From the NCBI RefSeq assembly GCF_008370345.1, contig NZ_VTUU01000001.1:878751-942750 (forward strand): a DNA stretch of 64,000 bases, written 5' to 3'. Each line of letters begins with the position of its first letter. Within the stretch, counting starts at the first letter, position 1. The stretch comes from Marinobacter salinexigens. GTDB lineage: Bacteria; Pseudomonadota; Gammaproteobacteria; Pseudomonadales; Oleiphilaceae. Made by a program: the position numbers and the translations under genes. The notes under the pieces were generated by a model, which saw nothing but the letters and a program-made list of their open reading frames with translations, made no database searches and was not told the origin of the DNA. Shown here one piece after another: positions 50,398 to 61,624 of this stretch.

Positions 50398-50432
50398 AAA
50401 AAAATGCTGCGGCAGGTCGACCTTGCCGCAGC
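50398..50432 (-). terminator. Rho-independent terminator between hpf and ptsN
   Basis: On the minus strand the stem is formed by 50421-50432 and 50406-50416 (GCTGCGGCAAGG / CCTGCCGCAGC, one bulge) around a TCGA loop, and is followed by ATTTTTTT (A-run 50398-50404 on plus). It sits 30 bases past the hpf stop. Confidence 0.85.
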
Positions 50433-50462
50433 GCGTTCAGGTGATAGAAACGGAATCGGAGG

Positions 50463-50771
50463 TTAACGACTGCCGTTTCCGTGCATCCGGTCTACGTTCT
50501 TTTCCTTGTGCTTGAGGATCTGGCGATCAAGTTTGTCTACCAGTGCATCAATAGCTGCGTACATGTCCTCACTTTCTGCCTTTGCGTGGATTTCACCGCC
50601 AACCACGTGAAGCGTACCTTCCGCCATCTGGCGCACTTTGTCCACTTCCAGGGTTACCTGGCAATTGCTGATGTGGTCGAAGTGACGCTCCAGTTTTTCG
50701 AATTTCTCGGAAACGTAATCCTTCAGGGAAGAAGTCAGTTCTACGTGATGGCCTGAAATATTGAGTTGCAT
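50463..50771 (-). CDS. hpf: Ribosome hibernation promoting factor, short form
   Basis: A 102-residue HPF/YfiA protein that binds the 30S decoding centre and promotes ribosome dimerisation in stationary phase. QLNISGHHVELTSSLKDYV at the N-terminus and SEDMYAAIDALVDKLDRQI near the end are family marks. It lacks the C-terminal dimerisation domain of long HPF. It lies 107 bases after rpoN. Confidence 0.94.
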   Translation of the reverse strand: MQLNISGHHVELTSSLKDYVSEKFEKLERHFDHISNCQVTLEVDKVRQMAEGTLHVVGGEIHAKAESEDMYAAIDALVDKLDRQILKHKEKNVDRMHGNGSR

Positions 50772-50878
50772 AGGCGTCTCCTGTTGTCATCGTGCCGGTG
50801 GTCCTCACCGGGCTTGATGCCGGCACGTCGTGCGCCGGCGGTTGTTGTTGGCGGGAAGATCAGTAGACCAGGATCTTC

Positions 50879-52405
50879 CTAGACCAGTCGTTTTCGCTCA
50901 TTCGAGGGCGGAATATGCATGGCTTCGCGATATTTTGCCACCGTCCGCCTTGCCACTTTAATACCCTGTTCCCCTAGCATGGCTGCAATCTTACTGTCAC
51001 TCAACGGCTTTTTCGGAGTTTCTGCTGCAATCAGCTTCTTGATCATGGCCCGAATCGCTGTTGAGGAGCATTCACCGCCCTCGTCGGTACTGACGTGGCT
51101 GGAGAAAAAGTATTTCAGCTCGAAGATACCCCGAGGCGTATGCATGTACTTTTGCGTGGTCACACGGGAAATCGTGGATTCATGCATTTCGACCGCCTGA
51201 GCGATGTCTGAAAGGATCAGAGGTTTCATGGCCTCCTCACCGTGGTCCAGAAAACCCTGCTGGTGCTCAACAATCCTGGTAGCAACCTTGAGCAGGGTCT
51301 CGTTCCGGCTCTGCAGGCTCTTGATGAACCATTTGGCTTCCTGCAGCTGATCCCGGAGGTACGTGTTGTCAGCACTACTATCCGCACGCTTTATAAGTGA
51401 AGCATAGCTTGCATTGACGCGAATGCGTGGTGCAATTTCCGGATTCAGCTCAACTTTCCAGCGGCCCTGGTTCTTGCGAACAATAACGTCGGGGATGACG
51501 TAGTCGGGTTCGGCACGATCAATGACGTCGCCGGGACGCGGGTTCAGCCCGGTGATCAGTGCGAGAACTTCCCGTAACTGATCTTCTTTCAGACGGCTCC
51601 TGCGCAGCAGTTGAGCGTAGTCTCGGTTACCCAGCAGGTTGATGTAGTGGGTAATGACCAGTCGCGCCTGAGCGAGCCAGGGAGTGTCTGGTGGCAACTG
51701 GTTGAGCTGTATCAGCAGGCATTCCTGCAGGTCTCTTGCGAAAACCCCGGGAGGGTCGAAGTGCTGGAGCCGATGCAGGACGGCCTCGACTTCGTCCAGT
51801 TCCAGTGGTTCTTCATCCGATTCGTCGATCAGCCCGGCATGAATCTCTTCCAGTGGGCTGGTGAGGTATCCACGTTCATCCACGGCATCCAGCAAAGAGT
51901 GCGCGATCGCGAGATCCCCTTCACTGAGAGGGGTCAGGTTCAGCTGCCACTCCAGGTGATCCTGCAGGGTTTCCGTCGGGGAGTTCCGGGTTTCGAAGTC
52001 GTGGTCGTTCTCGTCATCGTTCCTGACTGCAGGTGCCGGTGCAGACTGGTAAATGTCGTCCCAGGCGGTGTCTACAGGAAGGTCGTCAGGAATGTTATCG
52101 GGAACTTCATTCTCGCTGGCCCAGTCCGGTGCGTCCTCTGGCTCGTCCCAGTCGGAACTGGAGTCCGTCAGGCTTTCTGAGTCGGCAGAGGTGTCGGTGT
52201 CATTGCTGGTTTCTGAATTGTCCGCCGCCGCAGGCTCCGGCTGCTCATCGTCTTCATTGGTTTCCAGCATGGGGTTGGATTCCAGAGCCTGCTGGATTTC
52301 CTGCTGAAGATCGAGAGTTGATAGCTGTAGTAGCCGGATCGCCTGCTGCAGCTGGGGCGTCATCGTCAGGCTCTGACCCAGCTTTAGTTGTAATGAGGCT
52401 TTCAT
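50879..52405 (-). CDS. rpoN: RNA polymerase sigma-54 factor
   Basis: Sigma factor (508 aa) for -24/-12 promoters. Region I ([20 protein letters not shown]) contacts the activator; region II is acidic (residues about 55-130, rich in Asp/Glu/Ser); the DNA-binding C-terminus contains the RpoN box [12 protein letters not shown] near residue 490. The start is ATG 52405 ([11 protein letters not shown]), as in homologues, two codons inside an upstream ATG. A palindrome GGAAGATC..GATCTTCC (50854-50879) overlaps the stop. Confidence 0.95.
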   Translation of the reverse strand: MKASLQLKLGQSLTMTPQLQQAIRLLQLSTLDLQQEIQQALESNPMLETNEDDEQPEPAAADNSETSNDTDTSADSESLTDSSSDWDEPEDAPDWASENEVPDNIPDDLPVDTAWDDIYQSAPAPAVRNDDENDHDFETRNSPTETLQDHLEWQLNLTPLSEGDLAIAHSLLDAVDERGYLTSPLEEIHAGLIDESDEEPLELDEVEAVLHRLQHFDPPGVFARDLQECLLIQLNQLPPDTPWLAQARLVITHYINLLGNRDYAQLLRRSRLKEDQLREVLALITGLNPRPGDVIDRAEPDYVIPDVIVRKNQGRWKVELNPEIAPRIRVNASYASLIKRADSSADNTYLRDQLQEAKWFIKSLQSRNETLLKVATRIVEHQQGFLDHGEEAMKPLILSDIAQAVEMHESTISRVTTQKYMHTPRGIFELKYFFSSHVSTDEGGECSSTAIRAMIKKLIAAETPKKPLSDSKIAAMLGEQGIKVARRTVAKYREAMHIPPSNERKRLV

Positions 52406-52595
52406 CACCATGATTCAGGATCCGTTACTTGTCAGCGCTTTGTTGTGTCTGGAATTACGTTGTGCTGCGAGGTGTTCAGAAAAATGCCAGTTATGGCGGT
52501 TACTTGCCGGGGCAGCGCAGAATGAGGCGTTACCCTAGCAAGTTCTTTGCCGAGTTTACTTGCTCCAGATCATCAACACAATCAGCCTAAAGGTG

Positions 52596-53321
52596 TCATA
52601 GACGGAATTCGTTGCCGAGATACACTTCCTTGACCTGCTGGTTTGCGAGGATTGCGTCGGCGTTACCAGACGCAATGATGTGACCGCCGGAGACAATGTA
52701 AGCGTTCTCGCAGATATCCAGTGTTTCGCGGACGTTGTGATCCGTTATCAGGACACCAATGCCCTTGTCGCGAAGGTGGCGGATAATGTGTTTGATGTCA
52801 CTGACCGAGATGGGGTCAACACCGGCAAAGGGTTCGTCAAGCAGAATAAACGCGGGCTCCATGGCCAGGGCTCTGGCAATCTCGACCCGCCGTCTTTCCC
52901 CCCCCGACAATGCCATGCCCACACTGTCCCGGATGTGGGTGATGTGAAACTCCTCAAGTAACTCCTGGAGCTTCTGCTCCCGGTCTGCGCGGCTGAGGTC
53001 CTTGCGGGTCTCAAGAATGGCCATGATGTTGTCGCGCACCGTGAGCTTGCGGAATACCGAAGCTTCCTGGGGCAAGTAGCCTATGCCCTTTCTGGCGCGG
53101 CCGTGCATCGGTTCAGGTGTGATGTCTTCGCTGTCGATCGTGATCCGTCCGTGATCGGCGGGCACCAGGCCAACAATCATGTAGAAACAGGTCGTTTTAC
53201 CTGCACCATTCGGGCCCAGCAGTCCAACGATTTCCCCGCTGCGAATCTCCAGAGAAACATCGATGACCACCTTTTTCTGTTTATAGCTTTTTGCCAGATT
53301 ACTGGCTCTCAGAATTGCCAT
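52596..53321 (-). CDS. lptB: LPS export ABC transporter ATPase LptB
   Basis: Cytoplasmic ATPase (241 aa) driving LPS extraction with LptFG. Walker A is [16 protein letters not shown] near residue 40, the signature is [17 protein letters not shown], and Walker B is [13 protein letters not shown]. The start is ATG 53321 ([14 protein letters not shown]), inside the last codons of lptA (23-base overlap). Upstream in-frame starts would run far into lptA and lack similarity. Confidence 0.96.
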   Translation of the reverse strand: MAILRASNLAKSYKQKKVVIDVSLEIRSGEIVGLLGPNGAGKTTCFYMIVGLVPADHGRITIDSEDITPEPMHGRARKGIGYLPQEASVFRKLTVRDNIMAILETRKDLSRADREQKLQELLEEFHITHIRDSVGMALSGGERRRVEIARALAMEPAFILLDEPFAGVDPISVSDIKHIIRHLRDKGIGVLITDHNVRETLDICENAYIVSGGHIIASGNADAILANQQVKEVYLGNEFRL

Positions 53322-53850
53322 CAGATCCCTGCTTGGTGCTACGTGGCTGAATGACCATTTCAACACGGCCTGTGCCTGAGCCAGTGTCTGCGCCGCCTTC
53401 GGCGGTGACAACCCGGCGGACGGTATCATAATGAATGACGTCGCCCCGGAACAGGTTGCCGTTCTGCTCGATGACCGCCTCCCGCTCAAACGTCAGCTCA
53501 CGGTCGCTGGCAGACCAGGTGATGTGCTGAGCCTTCGCGTCTGTTTCGCCGGTTCCGTCCCGGGTCGGCTGGCGGTAATGTGCCGGATCACCGGATGCTT
53601 CTATCCGGCTCAGCCCGTCGTTATCCCGGTACAGGGTGACTTTGTCTGCGTTCAGGCGCGTTTTGCCCTGAGTCAGTTCAACAGTGCCAGTGTATGTTGC
53701 AACGCCGCTGGAATCGTCAAGCCGGGCGTTGTCTGCGCTGACCAGAATCGGGGTTTCCGAATTGAGGTCAAACGCTGCTGCAGGTGTGGCGGTGATCAGG
53801 ACCACAAGAGTCGCGAACGGCGCCAGCAGTTGTTTAGTGACCGATTTCAT
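53299..53850 (-). CDS. lptA: LPS transport periplasmic protein LptA
   Basis: Periplasmic bridge protein (183 aa) carrying LPS to the outer membrane. A signal peptide ([20 protein letters not shown]) precedes an OstA beta-jellyroll with [20 protein letters not shown] and [12 protein letters not shown]. It overlaps lptC by 17 bases and lptB by 23, fitting a tightly coupled kdsC-lptC-lptA-lptB operon. Confidence 0.94.
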   Translation of the reverse strand: MKSVTKQLLAPFATLVVLITATPAAAFDLNSETPILVSADNARLDDSSGVATYTGTVELTQGKTRLNADKVTLYRDNDGLSRIEASGDPAHYRQPTRDGTGETDAKAQHITWSASDRELTFEREAVIEQNGNLFRGDVIHYDTVRRVVTAEGGADTGSGTGRVEMVIQPRSTKQGSDGNSESQ

Positions 53851-54415
53851 AGCGTCCTTCCACCTGGGAATTGAGTTCCAGAATACGTTTGTCGATCCAG
53901 GCCTTCATGCCGGTTGCCCGGGTCACCCCGGTAGCGTCAGTGATCTCTACCGGGGCGTCCGTGTATACGGTGCCCGTGTCGTTATCCAGTGTCAGTGAAG
54001 AGGTTGCCAGCGTGGCCTGGCGCTCTCCGGTGGTGCGCAGCACACGCACATTACCGGTCAGATACAGGATGTTCTCATTTTGCAGGAGGCTGCCATTTTC
54101 AGCCTCCACAATCCAGGGTTCGCTGGCCTGATCACTGAACAGCTCGGCCCGTGGCGATATGATGGTGGCCACGCTGCCTTCTTCGAACTGTTCTATGCGA
54201 GGGCTGGTGAAGTGGACCTTGACGTTACCCTGGGCGTCATAGGATGTGTACTCCCCGTTGACCACAAATCCATCGGGCTCGGTGTTGCCCCGAAGGTCCG
54301 CCGCATCGTTCTGAACAATAGCCGGTTCATCGCTTTGCCAGAGCAGGAAAACAGTAGCGGCGAGCGTGCACGTAAGTGCCAGTGTGCGGAGCCAGGGGCT
54401 CTCTGCCGGCGTCAT
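53834..54415 (-). CDS. lptC: LPS export protein LptC
   Basis: Inner-membrane-anchored bitopic protein (193 aa) linking LptBFG to LptA. One N-terminal membrane helix (LALTCTLAATVFLLW) is followed by a periplasmic OstA-like domain with NGEYTSYDAQGNVKVHFTS. The start is ATG 54415 (MTPAESPW), overlapping the kdsC stop by four bases; homology supports this over an upstream in-frame codon. Confidence 0.92.
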   Translation of the reverse strand: MTPAESPWLRTLALTCTLAATVFLLWQSDEPAIVQNDAADLRGNTEPDGFVVNGEYTSYDAQGNVKVHFTSPRIEQFEEGSVATIISPRAELFSDQASEPWIVEAENGSLLQNENILYLTGNVRVLRTTGERQATLATSSLTLDNDTGTVYTDAPVEITDATGVTRATGMKAWIDKRILELNSQVEGRYEIGH

Positions 54416-54981
54416 GCATCCGGCCCCAGATAGTTTGACAAGGCGTCGTCGAGCTTGCCCTGGGCGTAGAGGATCAGATCGCAAGCCTCTCTCACTGCGC
54501 CGCTGCCGCCGGTTACGCTGGTGCAGTAGTCTGCATGCTGGCGAACCAGCCAGTAACCGTTGGGTACCGTAATGCCGAGTCCGGCGAACCGGATGGCAGG
54601 CAGGTCAGGGAGGTCGTCCCCCATGTAGGCGATGGCCTCAGCCGGAATGCTCAGCGTGCTGACCAGCTCTTTAAGGGCGACCTTCTTGTCTTCCCGTCCC
54701 TGCATCAGGTGGGGGATGCCCAGATCTCTCATGCGCTTTTCCGTCAGCGGCGAGCTTCGGCCGGTGATCACCGCGACCGTTATGCCTGCAGCCATCAGCT
54801 GCTTCAGGCCAAGTCCGTCGAGGATGTTGAAGGCCTTGAGCTCGTCACCCTTTGCACTGAAATACAGGCGCCCGTCGCTCATGATGCCGTCGACATCCAG
54901 CGCGATGAGGCGAATCCCGTCCGCCTTCCTGAGCAGCTCAGCGGGCCATTCGTTGGTGAGGGGAGGGGTATGGTCTGGCAT
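54412..54981 (-). CDS. kdsC: 3-deoxy-D-manno-octulosonate 8-phosphate phosphatase
   Basis: HAD phosphatase (189 aa) releasing Kdo from Kdo-8-phosphate. The catalytic Asp pair is in IALDVDGIMSDG near residue 30; AVITGRSSP is motif II and YMGDDLPDLPAI motif IV. The start overlaps the kdsD stop as TGATG. It works with KdsD, whose gene is directly upstream, to feed LPS inner-core synthesis. Confidence 0.95.
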   Translation of the reverse strand: MPDHTPPLTNEWPAELLRKADGIRLIALDVDGIMSDGRLYFSAKGDELKAFNILDGLGLKQLMAAGITVAVITGRSSPLTEKRMRDLGIPHLMQGREDKKVALKELVSTLSIPAEAIAYMGDDLPDLPAIRFAGLGITVPNGYWLVRQHADYCTSVTGGSGAVREACDLILYAQGKLDDALSNYLGPDA

Positions 54982-55961
54982 CAGATCACCCCGGCGCGCA
55001 GAAGGTCGTGCATGTTGATTGCACCGACCAGATCACCGCTGGGGCCAGTCACCGGCAGGGCATTGATTTTCATCTCTTCCATGATGTTGAGTGCTTCGGC
55101 CGCCAGATGATCTGCTTCGATGGTTTTTCCGTTGCGGGTCATGACCTGCTCGATCGCAGTGTTGTGAACGTCAATGTTCCTGTCCAGAGTGCGGCGCAGG
55201 TCACCGTCGGTAAAGACACCGGAGAGATGCCCGTTGGCGTCGATGACTGTCGTCATCCCCAGTCCCTTTCGGGAAATTTCCAGCAGGGCACCGCTAAGTG
55301 TCGTGCCTTCACTGACTTTCGGGATGCGATCACCTGTGTGCATGATGTCGGAGACTTTAAGTAGCAGGCGCCTTCCAAGGCTGCCGCCGGGGTGGGAAAA
55401 CGCAAAGTCTTCTGCACTGAACCCCCGGGCTTCCAGCAGGGCAACCGCGAGGGCGTCTCCCATTACCAGAGTGGCGGTGGTGCTGGACGTTGGTGCCAGC
55501 CCCAGAGGGCAGGCTTCTTCGGAAACGCTGACATCCAGATTGGCTACGGCCTCTCTGGCCAGAACCGAATCGGCATTTCCCGTCATGCTGATAAGGGGGG
55601 CTCCCATGCGCTTGATCAGTGGCAGGATAGTGACCACTTCGCTGGTGTTGCCGCTGTTGGAAATAGCGATAACCACATCCTGGCTGGTGATCATTCCCAG
55701 GTCTCCGTGGCTCGCTTCGCCGGGGTGCACAAAAAAAGAAGGGGTGCCGGTGCTGGCGAGAGTAGCAGCAATCTTGTTGCCAATGTGCCCGGATTTACCC
55801 ATTCCGGTGACGACCACCCGACCCTTACAGGCCATTATGACTTCGCAGGCTTTGCTGAACTGGTCATTGATTCGCTGGGTCAGCGCGTCAATGGCATCAC
55901 GTTCAATGTGGATGGCGCGAATTGCGGAATTGTGAAAATTCTGTGCAGTCTGCTCGGTCAT
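54981..55961 (-). CDS. kdsD: Arabinose-5-phosphate isomerase
   Basis: Isomerase (326 aa) converting ribulose-5-phosphate to arabinose-5-phosphate, the first step toward Kdo. The SIS domain includes VVTGMGKSGHIGNKIAATLA and HPGEASHGDLGMI; two CBS domains follow (ISRKGLGMTTVIDANGHLSG, and INALPVTGPSGDLVGAINMH). The start is ATG 55961 (MTEQTAQNFH), giving the usual length; a codon at 56054 would add 31 residues. Divergent from mlaF. Confidence 0.94.
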   Translation of the reverse strand: MTEQTAQNFHNSAIRAIHIERDAIDALTQRINDQFSKACEVIMACKGRVVVTGMGKSGHIGNKIAATLASTGTPSFFVHPGEASHGDLGMITSQDVVIAISNSGNTSEVVTILPLIKRMGAPLISMTGNADSVLAREAVANLDVSVSEEACPLGLAPTSSTTATLVMGDALAVALLEARGFSAEDFAFSHPGGSLGRRLLLKVSDIMHTGDRIPKVSEGTTLSGALLEISRKGLGMTTVIDANGHLSGVFTDGDLRRTLDRNIDVHNTAIEQVMTRNGKTIEADHLAAEALNIMEEMKINALPVTGPSGDLVGAINMHDLLRAGVI

Positions 55962-56123
55962 CTGGGCCTGTGCCTTGTTGCTGTAGAGAGTGCCTTGTTT
56001 GCGAAAAACAGAGTGCGCTCTGATAGGTTGCCGGAAGTATATCATTTTCGGCATAAATCTCCGTCCTTACGGAATGTTCAGTCAAACTGAGCAAGGTGAT
56101 CAATACATTTTGCCTGTTCCGGA

Positions 56124-56152
56124 TTGAGCTTGAAGCCCTCTTGGCATAATGT
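56124..56152 (+). promoter_or_regulatory. mla operon promoter
   Basis: TTGAGC (56124-56129) and TAATGT (56147-56152) with 17-base spacing, or CATAAT (56145-56150) as the -10 with 15. The leader to ATG 56178 is short, about 20 bases. Confidence 0.5.
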
Positions 56153-56177
56153 AGCCCCTCGCTCAAAGGTAGGAACT

Positions 56178-56990
56178 ATGGACTCATCGGCGTACGTATC
56201 CCTCAAGGATGTTGTTTTCTCCCGTTCTGGTCGCCGGATTTTCGACGGCGTATCGCTGGAGATCCCTCGTGGCAAGATCACCGCGATCATGGGGCCGAGT
56301 GGTACCGGCAAGACAACATTGCTCCGGTTGATTGGCGGCCAGCTCCGCCCGGATTCCGGCAGCATTGAAGTGGATGGTCACCAGGTTCCTGCGCTCAGGC
56401 GGAAGCAGCTATACGCCCTGCGTGAAAAGATGGGCATGCTATTTCAGAGCGGAGCCCTGTTTACCGATCTCAGTGTGTTCGAGAATGTTGCTTTTCCTCT
56501 GAGGGTTCATACCGATTTACCGGAAGACATGATCCGGGACATTGTATTAATGAAACTGGAGGCGGTAGGGCTTCGTGGCGCCCGGAAACTGATGCCTTCA
56601 GAACTGTCCGGAGGTATGACCCGTCGTGTCGCTCTGGCGCGCAGTATTGCCCTGGATCCGGAGCTGATCATGTATGACGAGCCCTTTGCCGGGCAGGACC
56701 CGATCGCCATGGGTGTGCTTGTCAAACTCATTCGCGACCTGAACCGCTCGATGGGGCTCACCAGTGTGCTGGTTTCCCACGATGTTCCGGAATCCCTGAG
56801 CATCTGCCATTACGCCTGTATTATCGCCGATGGCAAGGTCATTGGGGCTGGCACGCCAGATGAATTACGCGACCACCCTTCGAGGCAGGTTCAGCAGTTC
56901 CTGCAGGGTCAGCCCGACGGGCCGGTGCCATTCCATTACCCGGCCACCGATGCGGCCGAGGATTACGGTCTTATGGGAGGTGATTCATGA
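56178..56990 (+). CDS. mlaF: Phospholipid ABC transporter ATPase MlaF
   Basis: ATPase (270 aa) of the MlaFEDB complex, which moves phospholipids between the inner membrane and MlaC to keep outer-membrane lipid asymmetry. Walker A is [20 protein letters not shown] near residue 40, the signature [17 protein letters not shown], and Walker [17 protein letters not shown] 56178 has AGGTAGGA upstream; its stop overlaps mlaE by four bases. Confidence 0.96.
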   Translation: MDSSAYVSLKDVVFSRSGRRIFDGVSLEIPRGKITAIMGPSGTGKTTLLRLIGGQLRPDSGSIEVDGHQVPALRRKQLYALREKMGMLFQSGALFTDLSVFENVAFPLRVHTDLPEDMIRDIVLMKLEAVGLRGARKLMPSELSGGMTRRVALARSIALDPELIMYDEPFAGQDPIAMGVLVKLIRDLNRSMGLTSVLVSHDVPESLSICHYACIIADGKVIGAGTPDELRDHPSRQVQQFLQGQPDGPVPFHYPATDAAEDYGLMGGDS

Positions 56991-57769
56991 TTGCCAGAAT
57001 TGCTTCACTGGGCCGAATGGGTCTCGATATTGTCTCTTCGCTGGGTCGTTCGGGCCGTTTTCTGGCCGGTGTGCTTGCCGGAGTTCCGAATCCTGCAACC
57101 GGTTTTCCACTGCTGGTCAAACAGTTGTACGCCGTTGGCGTGCTGTCACTGGCGATTGTGGTGGTTTCGGGTCTGTTTATCGGCATGGTGCTTGGGCTTC
57201 AGGGCTACACGATCCTGAGTGACTACGGTTCGGAAGCTGCAATTGGACAGATGATCGCCCTGACGCTGGTCCGGGAGCTGGGACCAGTGGTGACTGCTTT
57301 ATTGTTCGCTGGCCGGGCGGGGTCCGCTCTGACAGCCGAAATAGGCCTGATGAAAGCGACAGAGCAACTTTCCAGTATGGAAATGATGGGGGTCGACCCG
57401 TTGCGTAGGGTTATTGCTCCCAGACTCTGGGCCGGTTTTGTTGCCATGCCGGTGCTGGCAGTGATTTTTTCCGTGGTCGGTATCTGGGGGGGCATGCTTG
57501 TCGGCGTGGACTGGCTGGGCGTGTTCGAAGGGTCGTTCTGGGGCAACATGCAGTCTTCAGTGGACTTTGTTGATGATGTAATGAACGGAGTCATCAAAAG
57601 TATCGTGTTTGGTTTTGTGTGCGCCTGGATTGCTGTGTACCAGGGGTACGACTGCGTGCCAACCTCGGCGGGCATCAGCTCTGCCACCACGAAGACCGTG
57701 GTCTATTCCTCTCTGGCAGTGCTGGGGCTGGATTTTGTGCTGACTGCGGTCATGTTCGGTAATTTTTGA
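56987..57769 (+). CDS. mlaE: Phospholipid ABC transporter permease MlaE
   Basis: Inner-membrane permease (260 aa) of the Mla system. Hydrophobic segments surround the conserved GLVLGLQGY-like region ([19 protein letters not shown]), [20 protein letters not shown] and [15 protein letters not shown]. Full length. It starts in an ATGA overlap with mlaF and is followed 34 bases later by mlaD. Confidence 0.95.
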   Translation: MIARIASLGRMGLDIVSSLGRSGRFLAGVLAGVPNPATGFPLLVKQLYAVGVLSLAIVVVSGLFIGMVLGLQGYTILSDYGSEAAIGQMIALTLVRELGPVVTALLFAGRAGSALTAEIGLMKATEQLSSMEMMGVDPLRRVIAPRLWAGFVAMPVLAVIFSVVGIWGGMLVGVDWLGVFEGSFWGNMQSSVDFVDDVMNGVIKSIVFGFVCAWIAVYQGYDCVPTSAGISSATTKTVVYSSLAVLGLDFVLTAVMFGNF

Positions 57770-57803
57770 TGAAACGACTAATCGAAAGGAATGGGAGCCG
57801 GTA

Positions 57804-58253
57804 ATGGCGCAGAGAACAACAGAGATCATTGTCGGGCTGTTCATGATAGCGGGGCTGGCGGCATTGCTGGTGTTGGCGCTGCAGGTTAGCGGCCTTTCGC
57901 CAAAGGCAGCAGAGAGTACCTACACGCTGTATGCGGATTTTAACGATACCGGTGGGCTGACACCCCGCGGGCGTGTTTCCATGGCCGGCGTAACGGTCGG
58001 CACGATTGAGTCGATTGCCCTGAACAAGAACACCTTCCAGGCGAGGGTCACCATGTCTATTCAGTCGGATATCGACACCATTCCGGCGGACAGTTCCGCA
58101 GTAATACGTACATCCGGTCTGCTCGGAGAGCAGTACATTGATATATCCATAGGTGGAGATATGGACTCGCTGCAGGACGGCGACACGTTTTACTCTACTC
58201 AGTCAGCCATGAATCTTGAGCGGCTGATCAGTAATTTCGCCTCCGGACGCTGA
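57804..58253 (+). CDS. mlaD: MCE-domain substrate-binding protein MlaD
   Basis: Inner-membrane-anchored MCE protein (149 aa) forming a hexameric ring that guides phospholipids. One N-terminal helix (EIIVGLFMIAGLAALLVLAL) precedes a single MCE domain (TLYADFNDTGGLTPRGRVSM, then GEQYIDISIGG). Length fits the family. Confidence 0.95.
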   Translation: MAQRTTEIIVGLFMIAGLAALLVLALQVSGLSPKAAESTYTLYADFNDTGGLTPRGRVSMAGVTVGTIESIALNKNTFQARVTMSIQSDIDTIPADSSAVIRTSGLLGEQYIDISIGGDMDSLQDGDTFYSTQSAMNLERLISNFASGR

Positions 58254-58295
58254 TCCGGTCAGGCTAGTGACAGAAAGGTTTCAAGGGAGATCCTG

Positions 58296-58949
58296 ATGGT
58301 TATATTCAAACAGCGTTTTCTGATCCTGCTGGCTCTGACGCTGGTGCTGGTTGGCCCGGTGCGGGCGGATGCGGCGGACGAGCTGCGCCAGTACGTCGAT
58401 GAGAACACCCAGCAGCTGGTTGAGAAACTGAACAAGGAAAAGGGACTGTACGAATCGGATCCGGAAGCATTTTACGCCAGCATGGATGAAGCACTGAGCG
58501 AATTCGTTGATTTTCGCCGTATTGCCGCCCGTGTTATGGGGCGTTATGCCCGGCAAACCACGCCGGAACAGAGGGATGCGTTCGTTGCAAAGTTCAAACG
58601 CAGCCTGTTTGACAGCTACGCTCAGGCGCTGGTGAATGCAGATAACTTCGAGATCGTCGTCAAGGAAGCGGCAATTCATCCGCAGCATGATGATCGCGCA
58701 TCGGTAGATATGGAAGTGATCAGTTCCTCAGGCAACCGTTATCCCGTCATTTATTCCATGTACCGCAACGGAGAAGGGCGCTGGCTGATGGAAAATGTCA
58801 TTGTCGAGGGGGTTAACATCGGTTTGGCATTCAGAGATCGCTTCACCCAGGAGATGGAACAGAATCGCGGCCAGATTCAGGCGGTGATCGATGGCTGGAG
58901 TGATGCCGTTGAATCCCTGAACCTGGATGAGGAAGTGAATCAGTCATGA
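58296..58949 (+). CDS. mlaC: Periplasmic phospholipid shuttle MlaC
   Basis: Soluble periplasmic carrier (217 aa) moving phospholipid between MlaA and MlaFEDB. A signal peptide (LILLALTLVLVGPVRADA) precedes the Tol-Ttg2 domain with FRRIAARVMGRYARQTTPEQ and NVIVEGVNIGLAFRDRF. It overlaps mlaB by four bases. Confidence 0.95.
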   Translation: MVIFKQRFLILLALTLVLVGPVRADAADELRQYVDENTQQLVEKLNKEKGLYESDPEAFYASMDEALSEFVDFRRIAARVMGRYARQTTPEQRDAFVAKFKRSLFDSYAQALVNADNFEIVVKEAAIHPQHDDRASVDMEVISSSGNRYPVIYSMYRNGEGRWLMENVIVEGVNIGLAFRDRFTQEMEQNRGQIQAVIDGWSDAVESLNLDEEVNQS

Positions 58950-59278
58950 GTACTCGTTCGCCGGGAGTAGAGCTGAGTCATCAGGTACTCTCGGTAACCG
59001 GAAATGTCGCGGTGGATCAGGTTGTGGCTCTTCGGAAAGAAGGAGAGACGCTGATAGGCACCGTGTCGGGCTCGCTCACCGTTGACCTGTCCGAATTGGA
59101 AACGGCGCACAGCGTTATCCTGTCGATGCTCTTGTGCTGGCAGCGTTATGCCCGGCAACAAGGGGTATCTCTGATTTTCCAGGGTGTCAGCGATCGGCTC
59201 TCCTCTCTGGCCGCCCTCAGTAATATAGATGAACAATTGGGCGGCTTTGCCCATTTGTCTTCTTCCCATCCGCACTGA
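58946..59278 (+). CDS. mlaB: STAS-domain protein MlaB
   Basis: Small cytoplasmic STAS protein (110 aa) that binds and stabilises MlaF. LTVDLSELETAHSVILSMLLCW contains the STAS core strand and the conserved Thr/Ser-like position seen in homologues. It ends the mlaFEDCB block. A GC-rich hairpin follows before ibaG. Confidence 0.9.
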   Translation: MSTRSPGVELSHQVLSVTGNVAVDQVVALRKEGETLIGTVSGSLTVDLSELETAHSVILSMLLCWQRYARQQGVSLIFQGVSDRLSSLAALSNIDEQLGGFAHLSSSHPH

Positions 59279-59291
59279 CTGATCTGATTCC

Positions 59292-59330
59292 GGTCCCGGG
59301 TTACCGTATGGTAAAGCTGACCCGGGCACC
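59292..59330 (+). other. Hairpin between mlaB and ibaG
   Basis: Arms GGTCCCGGGT (59292-59301) and ACCCGGGCACC (59320-59330, one extra base) with an inner TACC-GTAT-GGTA. No T-run follows, so it is more likely an attenuating or processing structure than a complete terminator. Confidence 0.4.
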
Positions 59331-59382
59331 GTAATTGGTTACAATCTCGCCCCAGATTTTTTCAAACACCCGAGGATGTTTT

Positions 59383-60917
<1,535 letters not shown>

Positions 60918-60946
60918 CAGATTCAAACGGGAAACCGGAAGGACGA

Positions 60947-61594
60947 ATGACAGATTCCATCACCATTGCATTGTCGAAGGGACGTATCCTCGAAGAGACC
61001 CTGCCGTTGCTGGCAGAGGCGGGGATTGAGCTGATCGACGATGTCAAAAAATCCCGAAAGCTGGTGTTCCCCACCACCGATCCTGATGTTCGTGTGCTGA
61101 TTATCCGGGCGACAGACGTGCCAACCTACGTTCAGTATGGCGGCGCCGACCTGGGCGTAACCGGCAAGGACGTGCTGATGGAACATGGCGGGGAAGGGCT
61201 TTACGAGCCGCTGGATTTGAACATTTCCCGCTGCCGTCTGATGACAGCCGGTCCGAAGGATCAGCAACCGCCTGGTGGCCGCATCAAAGTGGCAACCAAG
61301 TTTGTGAACCTGGCTCGTCGCTATTATTCCGCGCAGGGCAGGCAGGCTGACATCATCAAGCTGTATGGCGCGATGGAGTTGGCTCCGATCCTTGGCCTGG
61401 CGGACGAGATTGTCGATATTGTCGACACAGGCAATACGCTGAAAGCCAATGGGCTGGAGGCTCGGGAATTGATTGAGCATATCAGTTCCCGGCTGGTGGT
61501 GAATCGTGCTTCCATGAAGATGAAGCATGGGCGTATCAACCCCATTATCGAAAAGATGTCAGCGGCTGTTGATAAACGGCGCGCTGAAAAGTAA
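60947..61594 (+). CDS. hisG: ATP phosphoribosyltransferase, short form
   Basis: Catalytic subunit (215 aa) of the first enzyme of histidine synthesis. Length shows the short HisG_S form, which needs the regulatory partner HisZ, not present in this window. [20 protein letters not shown] at the start and [20 protein letters not shown] near residue 165 (PRPP loop) identify it. First of hisG-hisD-hisC. Confidence 0.95.
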   Translation: MTDSITIALSKGRILEETLPLLAEAGIELIDDVKKSRKLVFPTTDPDVRVLIIRATDVPTYVQYGGADLGVTGKDVLMEHGGEGLYEPLDLNISRCRLMTAGPKDQQPPGGRIKVATKFVNLARRYYSAQGRQADIIKLYGAMELAPILGLADEIVDIVDTGNTLKANGLEARELIEHISSRLVVNRASMKMKHGRINPIIEKMSAAVDKRRAEK

Positions 61595-61624
61595 GCACTA
61601 CTCTCCTTACGCAGGAATGACGAA

